Positions 35,804 to 43,436 of a stretch of DNA of 64,000 nt are shown here, piece after piece (the stretch's first letter is position 1; every line of letters starts with the position of its first letter). Below the pieces are notes generated by a model. That model was not told where the DNA came from and searched no databases. It was given only the letters and a program-made list of their open reading frames with translations. A program made the position numbers and the translations under genes. Source of the stretch: Pleionea sediminis (lineage in GTDB: Bacteria; Pseudomonadota; Gammaproteobacteria; Enterobacterales; Kangiellaceae); assembly GCF_007570825.1 (NCBI RefSeq), contig NZ_SUNB01000002.1, positions 682,001 through 746,000 of the forward strand, in the 5' to 3' direction.

Positions 35804-36778
35804 ATGGGACAAGATGAGTTAACCAGTAAAGTACTTATTCACGAAGTCGATAGTGACGCAGAGTCTAAGTTAAAAGCTTTTTTTACGGAAAATAACCTTA
35901 CTGGTTTAAAAGATAGCCAGATGAATGTACTTGATATCTTTAATCGCAACACCGATTTAGGAGCCGCTTTTCTCTGTGAAACTCAAGATAGTAATGGTAT
36001 CGGTGGTTTGGAGTTGGGTAAGAAAATCCACCAAATTCGCCCAGAGATTCCCGTTTTTATTCGAATGAATAACCCAGACTCCAATCTCCCCGATGGTTAT
36101 GAGCATTACTTTGCAGGCAGTTATCATATCGACGATGAAGTTCATCTCAAAGAACTTGTTAATAAACATTTATTCAACGAACACTATCCAATTCCTCTCA
36201 TTCGCGGCATTCAACAGATATCACAAGATAGTTTCCAAACGGCAATTGATAACATCAGTGTTACCGTCGATCCCCCTTATCTTGTAAAAGATCAAATTAT
36301 ATATGGCGAACTCTTCAGTCTAATTCCTCTGGAGAGTAATTGGTGTCGCGGATTTATGATGCTGCAAACAACAGAAGCAGAGATTAAGCAAATCATTTCC
36401 GCCGGTAAAACAGGTCTGATCACTAATGTTCCAACCTTTCGAGATGTGAACCACATTCTCTCTGAGGTGACTAATATGATATGGGGCTCGCTAAAATCGA
36501 AGTTTTTTATTGAAGACGATAGCGACGGTAAAGAAGATTACGCCTCAAAAATACATGTACCAACACTGGTGAACCATCAGCATCGATTCATATCATTTGG
36601 GTCAAACGAACCTCATCTATGCTTTCGATACACGGTTAAAGATAATACTGGAGAACACCCTGATTTTACGATTTATCAAAAAATTATTTTTAATTTAAGC
36701 TGGCAACCAGAGCTTTTCAAAGAAAGTACTCAAGAAACAGACGATATGGTAAGTGCAGGTGAACTTGAATTTTTCTAA
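35804..36778 (+). CDS. Pseudo-receiver-CheX fusion protein with GELEFF tail
   Basis: The 324-residue protein starts at the ATG at 35804, with GGAG 6 bases upstream. The first ~125 residues have a receiver fold (VLIHEVDSDAESKLKAFF, LELGKKIHQIRPEIPVFIRM), but the phospho-acceptor position reads AAFLCET, with Cys58 in place of Asp, and the conserved Thr/Ser is Arg, so it should not be phosphorylated. The second part (about 130-310) is CheX-like with ExxN at Glu221/Asn224 (ILSEVTNMIWGSLKSKFF). It ends SAGELEFF, almost identical to the tail of the preceding protein. A role as a second CheY phosphatase or a regulated adaptor is inference. Confidence 0.78.
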   Translation: MGQDELTSKVLIHEVDSDAESKLKAFFTENNLTGLKDSQMNVLDIFNRNTDLGAAFLCETQDSNGIGGLELGKKIHQIRPEIPVFIRMNNPDSNLPDGYEHYFAGSYHIDDEVHLKELVNKHLFNEHYPIPLIRGIQQISQDSFQTAIDNISVTVDPPYLVKDQIIYGELFSLIPLESNWCRGFMMLQTTEAEIKQIISAGKTGLITNVPTFRDVNHILSEVTNMIWGSLKSKFFIEDDSDGKEDYASKIHVPTLVNHQHRFISFGSNEPHLCFRYTVKDNTGEHPDFTIYQKIIFNLSWQPELFKESTQETDDMVSAGELEFF

Positions 36779-36908
36779 TATTACTTCAACAATGAATAGA
36801 GAGGTTGAGATAGTAGGTTATAAGAAAAATTCTTTTCATAATTTATTTTGTTCTCAAGTCAACAGTTCGCTTTTTGAAATAAAAAGTATATAGGTAGAGG
36901 AAATTAAT

Positions 36909-37274
36909 ATGGCTCAAATACTCGTAGTTGACGACTCGGCAACCGTACGAAACGAAGTCAGCGGCTTTTTATCAAACCAAGGGTTTGATGTCGCGACAGC
37001 AGAAGATGGGAAAGACGGTCTTGACAAGTTAAAAGCGGATTCAGGCATAAAACTTGTTATTTCAGATGTCAACATGCCGAATATGGATGGACTAACCATG
37101 GTTGAAAAAATTCGTGGAGAAATGGGAAATTCAGCTGTCAATATTATTATGCTAACTACAGAGAGTGATCCCCGAATGAAAGAACGGGGTAAAGCGGCTG
37201 GGGTAAAAGGTTGGATAGTCAAACCTTTTAACGGAGATGCCGTTGTTGGAGGCATTAAAAAACTGGTTGGGTAG
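36909..37274 (+). CDS. CheY-like single-domain response regulator
   Basis: This 121-residue receiver has no output domain. All key residues are present: Asp8-Asp9 (VVDDSATV), phospho-acceptor Asp53 (ISDVNMPNMDGL), Thr in MLTTESD and Lys in WIVKPFNGD. The sequence is close to chemotaxis CheY. AGAGGA precedes the ATG. It is the probable phosphate acceptor from the CheA-like kinase and the probable substrate of the two CheX-like proteins. Its downstream target (flagellar switch or other) is not shown; no flagellar genes are in the window. Confidence 0.93.
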   Translation: MAQILVVDDSATVRNEVSGFLSNQGFDVATAEDGKDGLDKLKADSGIKLVISDVNMPNMDGLTMVEKIRGEMGNSAVNIIMLTTESDPRMKERGKAAGVKGWIVKPFNGDAVVGGIKKLVG

Positions 37275-37324
37275 GAGCGCAGTAACGTGGCTTATTGCGG
37301 TAAAATGGCAAAATGAGGCTTTAT

Positions 37325-38020
37325 ATGAAAAGGTATCTATTACTCTCTTTTATATTGCTGGCTCATATCTTTTGGGAGGCTAAGGCAGATGTGCTCTATG
37401 TATTTGTCCCCTCCAGTGTAAGAGCGACAGCAATCCAAAATGATATTCAGAAGGCATGTCCTGATATCACTGTAACAGTATTTGGTCGAGGAAAGGACTT
37501 TAGAAAGCAAGTAGAAGAAGGAAGTCCTGATGCTATTTTATCGTTAATCCCTGTTATCGAACACAGCAATTCGTACAACACGATTATGCGAGGACAGCAC
37601 AACGGTAATATGGAAGAAGATTACGTGCTGGTATCTATCGATCAGGCCTTAGACTTAAACAGTTTGAAAGACAAAAAGATCGGCGTAGTTGATTTACTCG
37701 GTCGAAAACCGATGGGCCAATTTGTATCGCAACTCTTTCAAGCTGACGTAAAAATCAAACGTGTTACAAAACCTGAAGATTTACTGCCGCTACTAACATT
37801 CCGCTCTGCCGACGCGATTTTTATTTCTGAACGGACGTATCAAGATATCAAGTCGAAATCAAACCTCAACCTTGTTGCTACACGACTCAATATTAAAGTG
37901 GGTCTTGCTGGCACAGCGCTGAATAAAAAGGCCGCTAAAGACAAGTTTATTGATTGTGTGAAGAAGTTTGATGAGTCGTTGAACGCAACATTAGGAGTCG
38001 ACAAATGGCAATCACTCTAA
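37325..38020 (+). CDS. Periplasmic solute-binding-type protein (PhnD/PBP2-like)
   Basis: The protein has 231 residues from the ATG at 37325 (GAGG 6 bases upstream; the ATG at 37313 overlaps that site). The signal peptide (KRYLLLSFILLAHIFWEAKA) is followed by a two-lobed binding-protein fold: VLYVFVPSSVRATAIQNDI, DAILSLIPVIEHSNSY, LKDKKIGVVDLLGRKPMGQFVSQLF and SADAIFISERTYQDIK. The second-lobe motif LKDKKIGV is typical of PhnD- and PBP2-type solute receptors. It is followed by another binding protein but no ABC permease or ATPase. I infer a sensory role, delivering a ligand signal to the periplasmic domain of the CheA-like kinase. Confidence 0.75.
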   Translation: MKRYLLLSFILLAHIFWEAKADVLYVFVPSSVRATAIQNDIQKACPDITVTVFGRGKDFRKQVEEGSPDAILSLIPVIEHSNSYNTIMRGQHNGNMEEDYVLVSIDQALDLNSLKDKKIGVVDLLGRKPMGQFVSQLFQADVKIKRVTKPEDLLPLLTFRSADAIFISERTYQDIKSKSNLNLVATRLNIKVGLAGTALNKKAAKDKFIDCVKKFDESLNATLGVDKWQSL

Positions 38021-39000
38021 TTCGATTAATCCAATCCAAGCTAGCCACTGGGTTATTTATTGCTATTGCCTTGTTGTCGTTCTCATCGAGTGCTTTATCT
38101 TCGGAAGGCAACGCACTTGTTCTGACAGCAAAAGGCGATGAATTTGCAAAAGTTATCCAGGGACTTTCAGATGACATTGAAGGTGAACTAGAATTCAAAA
38201 CTTTTTATATCAATCGAGAATCATCCACAGATGTTATTGAAGATGGTATGAAAAAGTTTTCACCCAAAGTTGTAATCTTGATAGGCAATACATCCATCAA
38301 CCTTTATACCAAGTTTCAAAAAGCAAACCCCAAAATGCAATTTCCTCCAAGCATTGCTTTGGCAGCTCTTTTTGTCGACCGATTTATTGACGACATAAAA
38401 AATGCAACAGGTATTCGCTATGAAATACCTGCGGTGATAAGTCTTATTAATATGCGAGACATTATCAAAAAGCCATTGAAATCTGTGGGAGTGGTTCATC
38501 GTGAATGGATGGATAGCATTATCGAAGAGAACAGAAAGTATCTGAGTGCTGAAGGCATTAAGTTAATCTCTATCAAGCTTCCCAACAAAACGTCCAACAT
38601 GAATAAAAAGTTGGATGAAGCTGTCGTTGAGTTAGTGGACAAAAAAGTAGATGCTATCTGGGTTCTAAATGACAATGAGCTACTCAACGGTCGCTCTATC
38701 GGTCAAGTATGGATTCCCAAATTAGCAAAAACCGACATTCCTGTTTTAGTGGGTGTTCGTCCTTTACTGAATACCAAGTTCAATTTTGGCTCTTTCGCTA
38801 TTGTCCCCGACCATTATGCGCTCGGAGTACAAGGTGCCTCAATTGTATTTGAGTTGATGGACAACGACTGGGACTTAGATGGTAGAGACATCTCGCAACC
38901 GATATCCGTTAAGAAGGTCGTTAATGTCTCCGTACTTGATAACAAGTCAATTCCCTACGACAAAGGTAAATTACAAACGGTCGACGAAGTGGTTAAATAA
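38005..39000 (+). CDS. ABC_sub_bind-type (PF04392-like) periplasmic binding protein
   Basis: The 331-residue protein overlaps the end of the previous gene by 16 bp and has AGGAG 7 bases upstream. The signal peptide (LATGLFIAIALLSFSSSALS) is followed by a type I periplasmic-binding fold resembling ABC_sub_bind/TrpX proteins: VVILIGNTSINLYTKFQ, PLKSVGVVHREWMDSIIEENRKYLSAEGIKLISIKLP, VDAIWVLNDNELLNGRS and IPVLVGVRPLLNT. No transporter genes accompany it. Tight coupling to the PhnD-like protein suggests that the two act together, perhaps as co-receptors. A strong terminator follows, ending the chemosensory-type gene set. Confidence 0.78.
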   Translation: MAITLIRLIQSKLATGLFIAIALLSFSSSALSSEGNALVLTAKGDEFAKVIQGLSDDIEGELEFKTFYINRESSTDVIEDGMKKFSPKVVILIGNTSINLYTKFQKANPKMQFPPSIALAALFVDRFIDDIKNATGIRYEIPAVISLINMRDIIKKPLKSVGVVHREWMDSIIEENRKYLSAEGIKLISIKLPNKTSNMNKKLDEAVVELVDKKVDAIWVLNDNELLNGRSIGQVWIPKLAKTDIPVLVGVRPLLNTKFNFGSFAIVPDHYALGVQGASIVFELMDNDWDLDGRDISQPISVKKVVNVSVLDNKSIPYDKGKLQTVDEVVK

Positions 39001-39021
39001 TTGTTGGTAACTCTAAACCCC

Positions 39022-39049
39022 AAAGGCGCCGATAAGGCGCCTTTTTTTA
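39022..39049 (+). terminator. Rho-independent terminator
   Basis: AGGCGCC / GGCGCCT stem with a GATAA loop is followed by T7. It lies 22 bp past the stop of the ABC_sub_bind gene. Confidence 0.93.
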
Positions 39050-39286
39050 TAACCAACTACTCTCTCGACTAAAAACCATGAGTTAATAACTGTTATGTAA
39101 AAAAATCCTTTGATTAGCCAAGCATCGGTAAAGGAATATCTCTCAAGTGTTAGATCTTTTAATAAAGAACGACTTTTATATCGTTATAAAGAGCCCGACT
39201 GGCGAATAAAAATAATGCTTTAGCATTGTATTTGCATTTATCAGGATAAGCTTTTAAAAGAAAAAATAAGTATAAATCAATAAGCC

Positions 39287-41203
39287 CTACACTTCTTCAC
39301 TGAACTCATCGCTCATTAACAACTTTACTTGAGGACTCCCAAAGAAATATCCTTGGCCACCGCTGATACCCAAATCCATTAATACATTCCACTCTTCTTC
39401 AACTTCGACGCCTTCAGCCCAAACGCTCAAACCAGCCTGATTTGCTGCGGTTATGATGCTTTGAACAAACAGCTGCTTTTCACTTTGTTGAACGATATCC
39501 CTAATCGTTGTACGACTAATTTTTAAAGTAGAAACAGGTAATTCTGACAAATAGGATAAGTTAGCAGTCGGACTTCCTACATGCTCCACACACCAGCGAC
39601 ATCCCATACTGGCTATTTCTTGCATCGGTTCTTTAATTTGGTCTTTTAACCGAAAAACAGAAAACTCAGATATCTCAAAGGTAATTCGTTCACAAATGCT
39701 TTTAACCAACGATAAACGCTGTGTAAGCCATATAATAAACTTCTTATTAAGTAAACTATCAGAGAATAAATTTATCGATAATTCCGTATCTGCTAAATCA
39801 TCACTAAAGGATAATTCCTTTAATGCTGTATCAATAATTAATCGATCAAAGTCAGAGGCCATTCCACATCGATTGGCCATAGGCAAGAAAACAGAAGCAG
39901 CAATCATTTTCCCATGCTCTTCAATCCGAGCAAGAACCTCAAATCGACTTTTATCATCAGACACCGAAATCTGTGGTTGATAAATTAAAATGACTTGCCT
40001 ACGGTCGAGTATCGTTTGTAAAAATGAACGCCAGCGAACACTCCCTTTAATTTGTGCTTTCGATAAGTTTTTAGGTTGGTAAATATGAACCTTATTCTCA
40101 CCCTCAAGCTGCGCATTTCGTAACGACATATCAGCACTGGCAAGAATATCATAAGCATCATCGCCGGTATTGAAAAAAGTCACACCGACGCTAGTGAAAT
40201 GGTGATGAAACTCGGTAACATCAAAAACCGAACGACTTAAGTCTTTTATAATTTTATTGCATAGCCGCTGCACTTTTTCAGGGGCTTGCTCAAGAATTAA
40301 CAATGAAAAGTCTACACCACCACGTCTGGCGACATAACATAAGTCTTCTTCATCGATAAAGCGCTGAAAGTAAGTTCCTATTTGTTTCAGCAAATCAGAA
40401 AAACGCTGTTTTTCTTCATGCTCCAACTCTAAAATTGGTTCAAATGAAAATAGAACAACCGCACCATGAATCGACTCATCTTTTGCTCTTAAATGAATTT
40501 CAAGTTCAGCATCAAAATACTCTCGATTACCTAGTCCTGTAATTGCATCGACAAACGAATGCTTTCGTAAGCGATTAGACAGCTCCGTTTGTTCTTGTCG
40601 ATTAATATGATGTTCATTAAGCAACAAGTTAATCGCAAGCTCAGATGTCATTGGATGCTCATCTGAAAGATAAAAATGCTCTGGATTATAATCTCCGGTC
40701 AATATGGCTTCCGCCTTTTTTTCAAGCTCAAACATAGGTTGAAAAAGCCAGTAGTGAATTACCGAACCAACAACTAATAAACTCAAAACTATGAACCAGT
40801 ACCAAGAGAAGAAGTTAATGTTTAAATTCTCAGCAAGGAACTGAACTTCTAAAAATGCATTTTTATAACTTTGACTTTTGAGTGGATAACGATAATAAAA
40901 AGTCAGTTGTTCACTTGGAGACTTTTCATAAGCAGTTAATACATCATTGCCGGAAATAATTGCTGCCGAATTTACCGATGGAATTAAAGATATTTCACTA
41001 ATCAGATGCCTTCTATTGGTTGTATCATCAATTTCTGCATCTTTCAGCTTTTGAGCAACTATCGCTTGTTGCGTTGTTAACCACTGTGACAGCTGTTGCT
41101 TTTCTTTTTCAGAATAGGCCTCGTTTGCCAGGGTGATAAAATAAAAGCACAGGATTAGCAAAACTGCCCACAAAGCAATGATTCGAGAAACTATTGATTT
41201 CAT
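39287..41203 (-). CDS. csrD: CsrD/MshH-like degenerate GGDEF-EAL membrane protein
   Basis: The 638-residue protein has TM helices at about 8-26 and 131-152 around a ~105-residue periplasmic domain, a HAMP-like segment, GGDEF-like and EAL-like domains. Both are degenerate: GGDEF reads GGVDF (295-299), EAL reads EVL (422-424), the DD of DDFGxG is Glu-His (540-541), and the LKxD Asp is Ser. c-di-GMP synthesis or hydrolysis is therefore unlikely. CsrD (MshH in Vibrio) is such a protein and directs CsrB/C small-RNA decay with RNase E. The csrD-ssb-uvrA neighbourhood is conserved in Vibrio and relatives, which supports the name. LapD-like c-di-GMP reception is the alternative. Confidence 0.75.
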   Translation of the reverse strand: MKSIVSRIIALWAVLLILCFYFITLANEAYSEKEKQQLSQWLTTQQAIVAQKLKDAEIDDTTNRRHLISEISLIPSVNSAAIISGNDVLTAYEKSPSEQLTFYYRYPLKSQSYKNAFLEVQFLAENLNINFFSWYWFIVLSLLVVGSVIHYWLFQPMFELEKKAEAILTGDYNPEHFYLSDEHPMTSELAINLLLNEHHINRQEQTELSNRLRKHSFVDAITGLGNREYFDAELEIHLRAKDESIHGAVVLFSFEPILELEHEEKQRFSDLLKQIGTYFQRFIDEEDLCYVARRGGVDFSLLILEQAPEKVQRLCNKIIKDLSRSVFDVTEFHHHFTSVGVTFFNTGDDAYDILASADMSLRNAQLEGENKVHIYQPKNLSKAQIKGSVRWRSFLQTILDRRQVILIYQPQISVSDDKSRFEVLARIEEHGKMIAASVFLPMANRCGMASDFDRLIIDTALKELSFSDDLADTELSINLFSDSLLNKKFIIWLTQRLSLVKSICERITFEISEFSVFRLKDQIKEPMQEIASMGCRWCVEHVGSPTANLSYLSELPVSTLKISRTTIRDIVQQSEKQLFVQSIITAANQAGLSVWAEGVEVEEEWNVLMDLGISGGQGYFFGSPQVKLLMSDEFSEEV

Positions 41204-41332
41204 TTGCTTTCAAATTTCCTTGTCAATTGACTAAAAACAGAGGTTTTTCAGCACCTTTACGTTTTAATAAGCATAGTTGAAATATTGTAGATTATCCTTT
41301 TGCCCTTATTCTTTACTAAAGTCAGGATATAA

Positions 41333-41353
41333 AAAAAGGGACTTAAAGCCCCT
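41333..41353 (-). terminator. Rho-independent terminator of ssb
   Basis: On the minus strand GGGGCTT / AAGTCCC forms a 7-bp stem (one wobble) followed by T7, about 28 bp past the ssb stop. Confidence 0.75.
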
Positions 41354-41380
41354 TTTCATTAAATGATTCTTCTTATTAAC

Positions 41381-41899
41381 TCAGAATGGAATATCATCGT
41401 CGAAATTGTCACTAAATCCAGAGTCCTGTTGATTCGAAGTGCCCTGTGGTTGATTTTGGTTAGGCTGTTGTTGCTGGTAATTTTGTTGCTGAGGTTGTCC
41501 ATAAGACTTCTGTTGACCTTGACCAAACGAAGCATCCCCACCGGATCTTGCACCACCACCGAGCATTTGCATAACGCCGTTAATATCCACAACAACTTCT
41601 GTTGTGTATTTATCTTGCCCTTGTTGATCTTGCCATTTACGAGTCTGCAACTTGCCCTCAAGGTACACTTGAGATCCCTTGCGCAAGTACTCTCCAGCAA
41701 CTTCAGCCAACTTGCCAAAAATCACCACACGGTGCCACTCAGTTTTTTCTCTTGGTTCGCCTGTATTTCGATCCTTCCATTGCTCAGAAGTGGCTACCGA
41801 AAGGTTGGCAATAGCGCCCCCATTAGCGGTATATCGAATTTCAGGGTCATTCCCAAGGTTCCCTACTAAAATGACTTTGTTGATGCCTCTGCTGGCCAT
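41381..41899 (-). CDS. ssb: Single-stranded DNA-binding protein
   Basis: SSB coats single-stranded DNA in replication and repair and recruits partners through its tail. The 172-residue protein has the OB-fold (1-112; [61 protein letters not shown]), a Gln/Gly/Asn-rich linker (about 113-160) and the conserved acidic tip DDDIPF. It is transcribed divergently from uvrA beyond the MFS gene, as in many gammaproteobacteria. No clear LexA box was found near it. Confidence 0.97.
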   Translation of the reverse strand: MASRGINKVILVGNLGNDPEIRYTANGGAIANLSVATSEQWKDRNTGEPREKTEWHRVVIFGKLAEVAGEYLRKGSQVYLEGKLQTRKWQDQQGQDKYTTEVVVDINGVMQMLGGGARSGGDASFGQGQQKSYGQPQQQNYQQQQPNQNQPQGTSNQQDSGFSDNFDDDIPF

Positions 41900-41964
41900 T
41901 GTTGCTTCTCCTCTACGGTTTCTCGCCGTATATTTTACATTATATAAATTCGTTTCAAGCGCAA

Positions 41965-43353
41965 TTAAGGCTGACGTTTTGCTTTTAATTGATTTAATGC
42001 CGCCACATCAAGCTGCTGCTGATCAACTTTCAAATAGACGGCGCCGGCTTCAGGCAACGCGACAGCCTCAGCAACACCTTCAATTGCATGAATATCATCC
42101 AAAAGAGCGTTTATTGAATCTTCATCGCCTATATGATGTACCGTGAACGTATACGAGGTCAATCGTGGCGGCGATTTTAATCCAATGCCAGCGATAGCCC
42201 ACAGTATGGCAATAACTGCACCTGCAGTGTAAGTTGCCGATAATCCATAAGTTTGTGCCAAATATCCTGCCACAGGTCCGCCTAAAGACGCTCCTAAAAA
42301 TTGACAGGTCGAATAGACACCTAGTGCGGCACCTTTTGACGATGCCGGTGCAATTCGAGAAATTAACGAAGGAAATAGCGCCTCCATCACATTAAAACCG
42401 CCAAAAAAGATGCCCAGAAATAATATTAGCGACCATAAGTTATTGTTCGTGTTGCCAATAACTAATTCCAAAGCGGCGATGGCACACATTGTTAGGACCA
42501 TTACTTGCTTATGCTTCCAGCGCTTTTCCGCCAAAATAATCATTGGCACCATAATAAACGCGGCCAGAACCATGACGGCAACGTAAATCCAGCCACTTTC
42601 CTTCAGCGATATATCAAACGCGAGTAGTTTTAACGGAAATGCGACAAAAAACGCCGTTAATAAGAAGTGCAGTGAAAATATACCGAAATTGAGTCGCCAT
42701 AATTGAGGCTCTTTGATGATGTGTCGGATTTGACCTTTAGCAGCAACAGCATCTCGTTGAGAGTAACGATGATGAGGTGTCGGCGTCCAAAAAAGAATGA
42801 TTATAATGGCCGCAACAGCAAGGAGTGCGCTGCTCCAGAATAGTCCGCTCAGCCCACTGAAGTCTGCAATAAATGGTCCGGCAAACATCGCAATCGTAAA
42901 AGCGCCACCAATGCTCATACCAATCGAGGCCATCACTTTACTGCGCTGCTCATCACGCGATAAGTCAGCCGCAAGCGCCATCACTGCACTCGCAATTGCA
43001 CCGCATCCTTGTAGCAAACGGCCCACAATAATCCACACGATATGTTCCGACAATGCCGCTACCACACTACCTGCTGCAAACAACGCTAAACCCACAAGAA
43101 TAACCGGCTTCCGACCAAATCTATCCGACATTCGACCAAAAGGAATTTGAAATATTGCCTGGGTTAAACCGTAAGCACCAATAGCAAGCCCCACCAAAAA
43201 GGGCGTGCTTCCCTCTAGTGACTGACCTAAAACCGCAAATACCGGGAGTATCATAAATAACCCCAGCATACGTACGGCAAATACTGAACTTAGCGAAAGC
43301 GCGGCACGCTTTTCGGTCGAGTTCATGGCACTGGATTGTTGAGTCTCTTCCAT
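41965..43353 (-). CDS. MFS transporter with C-terminal YAM domain (YajR-like)
   Basis: The 462-residue major-facilitator protein has twelve predicted helices (about 20-395). The MFS signature [17 protein letters not shown] lies between TM2 and TM3. The last ~65 residues ([35 protein letters not shown]) form a small ferredoxin-like domain as in E. coli YajR (456 residues), a proton-coupled exporter of unknown natural substrate. It sits between ssb and uvrA, a frequent arrangement in this class. Substrate is unknown. Confidence 0.88.
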   Translation of the reverse strand: MEETQQSSAMNSTEKRAALSLSSVFAVRMLGLFMILPVFAVLGQSLEGSTPFLVGLAIGAYGLTQAIFQIPFGRMSDRFGRKPVILVGLALFAAGSVVAALSEHIVWIIVGRLLQGCGAIASAVMALAADLSRDEQRSKVMASIGMSIGGAFTIAMFAGPFIADFSGLSGLFWSSALLAVAAIIIILFWTPTPHHRYSQRDAVAAKGQIRHIIKEPQLWRLNFGIFSLHFLLTAFFVAFPLKLLAFDISLKESGWIYVAVMVLAAFIMVPMIILAEKRWKHKQVMVLTMCAIAALELVIGNTNNNLWSLILFLGIFFGGFNVMEALFPSLISRIAPASSKGAALGVYSTCQFLGASLGGPVAGYLAQTYGLSATYTAGAVIAILWAIAGIGLKSPPRLTSYTFTVHHIGDEDSINALLDDIHAIEGVAEAVALPEAGAVYLKVDQQQLDVAALNQLKAKRQP

Positions 43354-43436
43354 ATTATGATCGCTGGCTTGGTTCGGCTTTCGACAACCGACGTATAAAC
43401 ATCATTCAACTGGCAAAAAGGCGGCTATTATACACG

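Noticed and set aside
39287-41203. Calling the degenerate GGDEF-EAL protein LapD
   Set aside because: The architecture fits, but no lapG or large LapA-type adhesin protease gene is adjacent, and the ssb neighbourhood points to CsrD/MshH. LapD remains an alternative.
43354-43436. LexA (SOS) box between the MFS gene and uvrA
   Set aside because: uvrA and ssb are often SOS-controlled, but no CTGT-N8-ACAG palindrome is present in the 83-bp leader or close to ssb.
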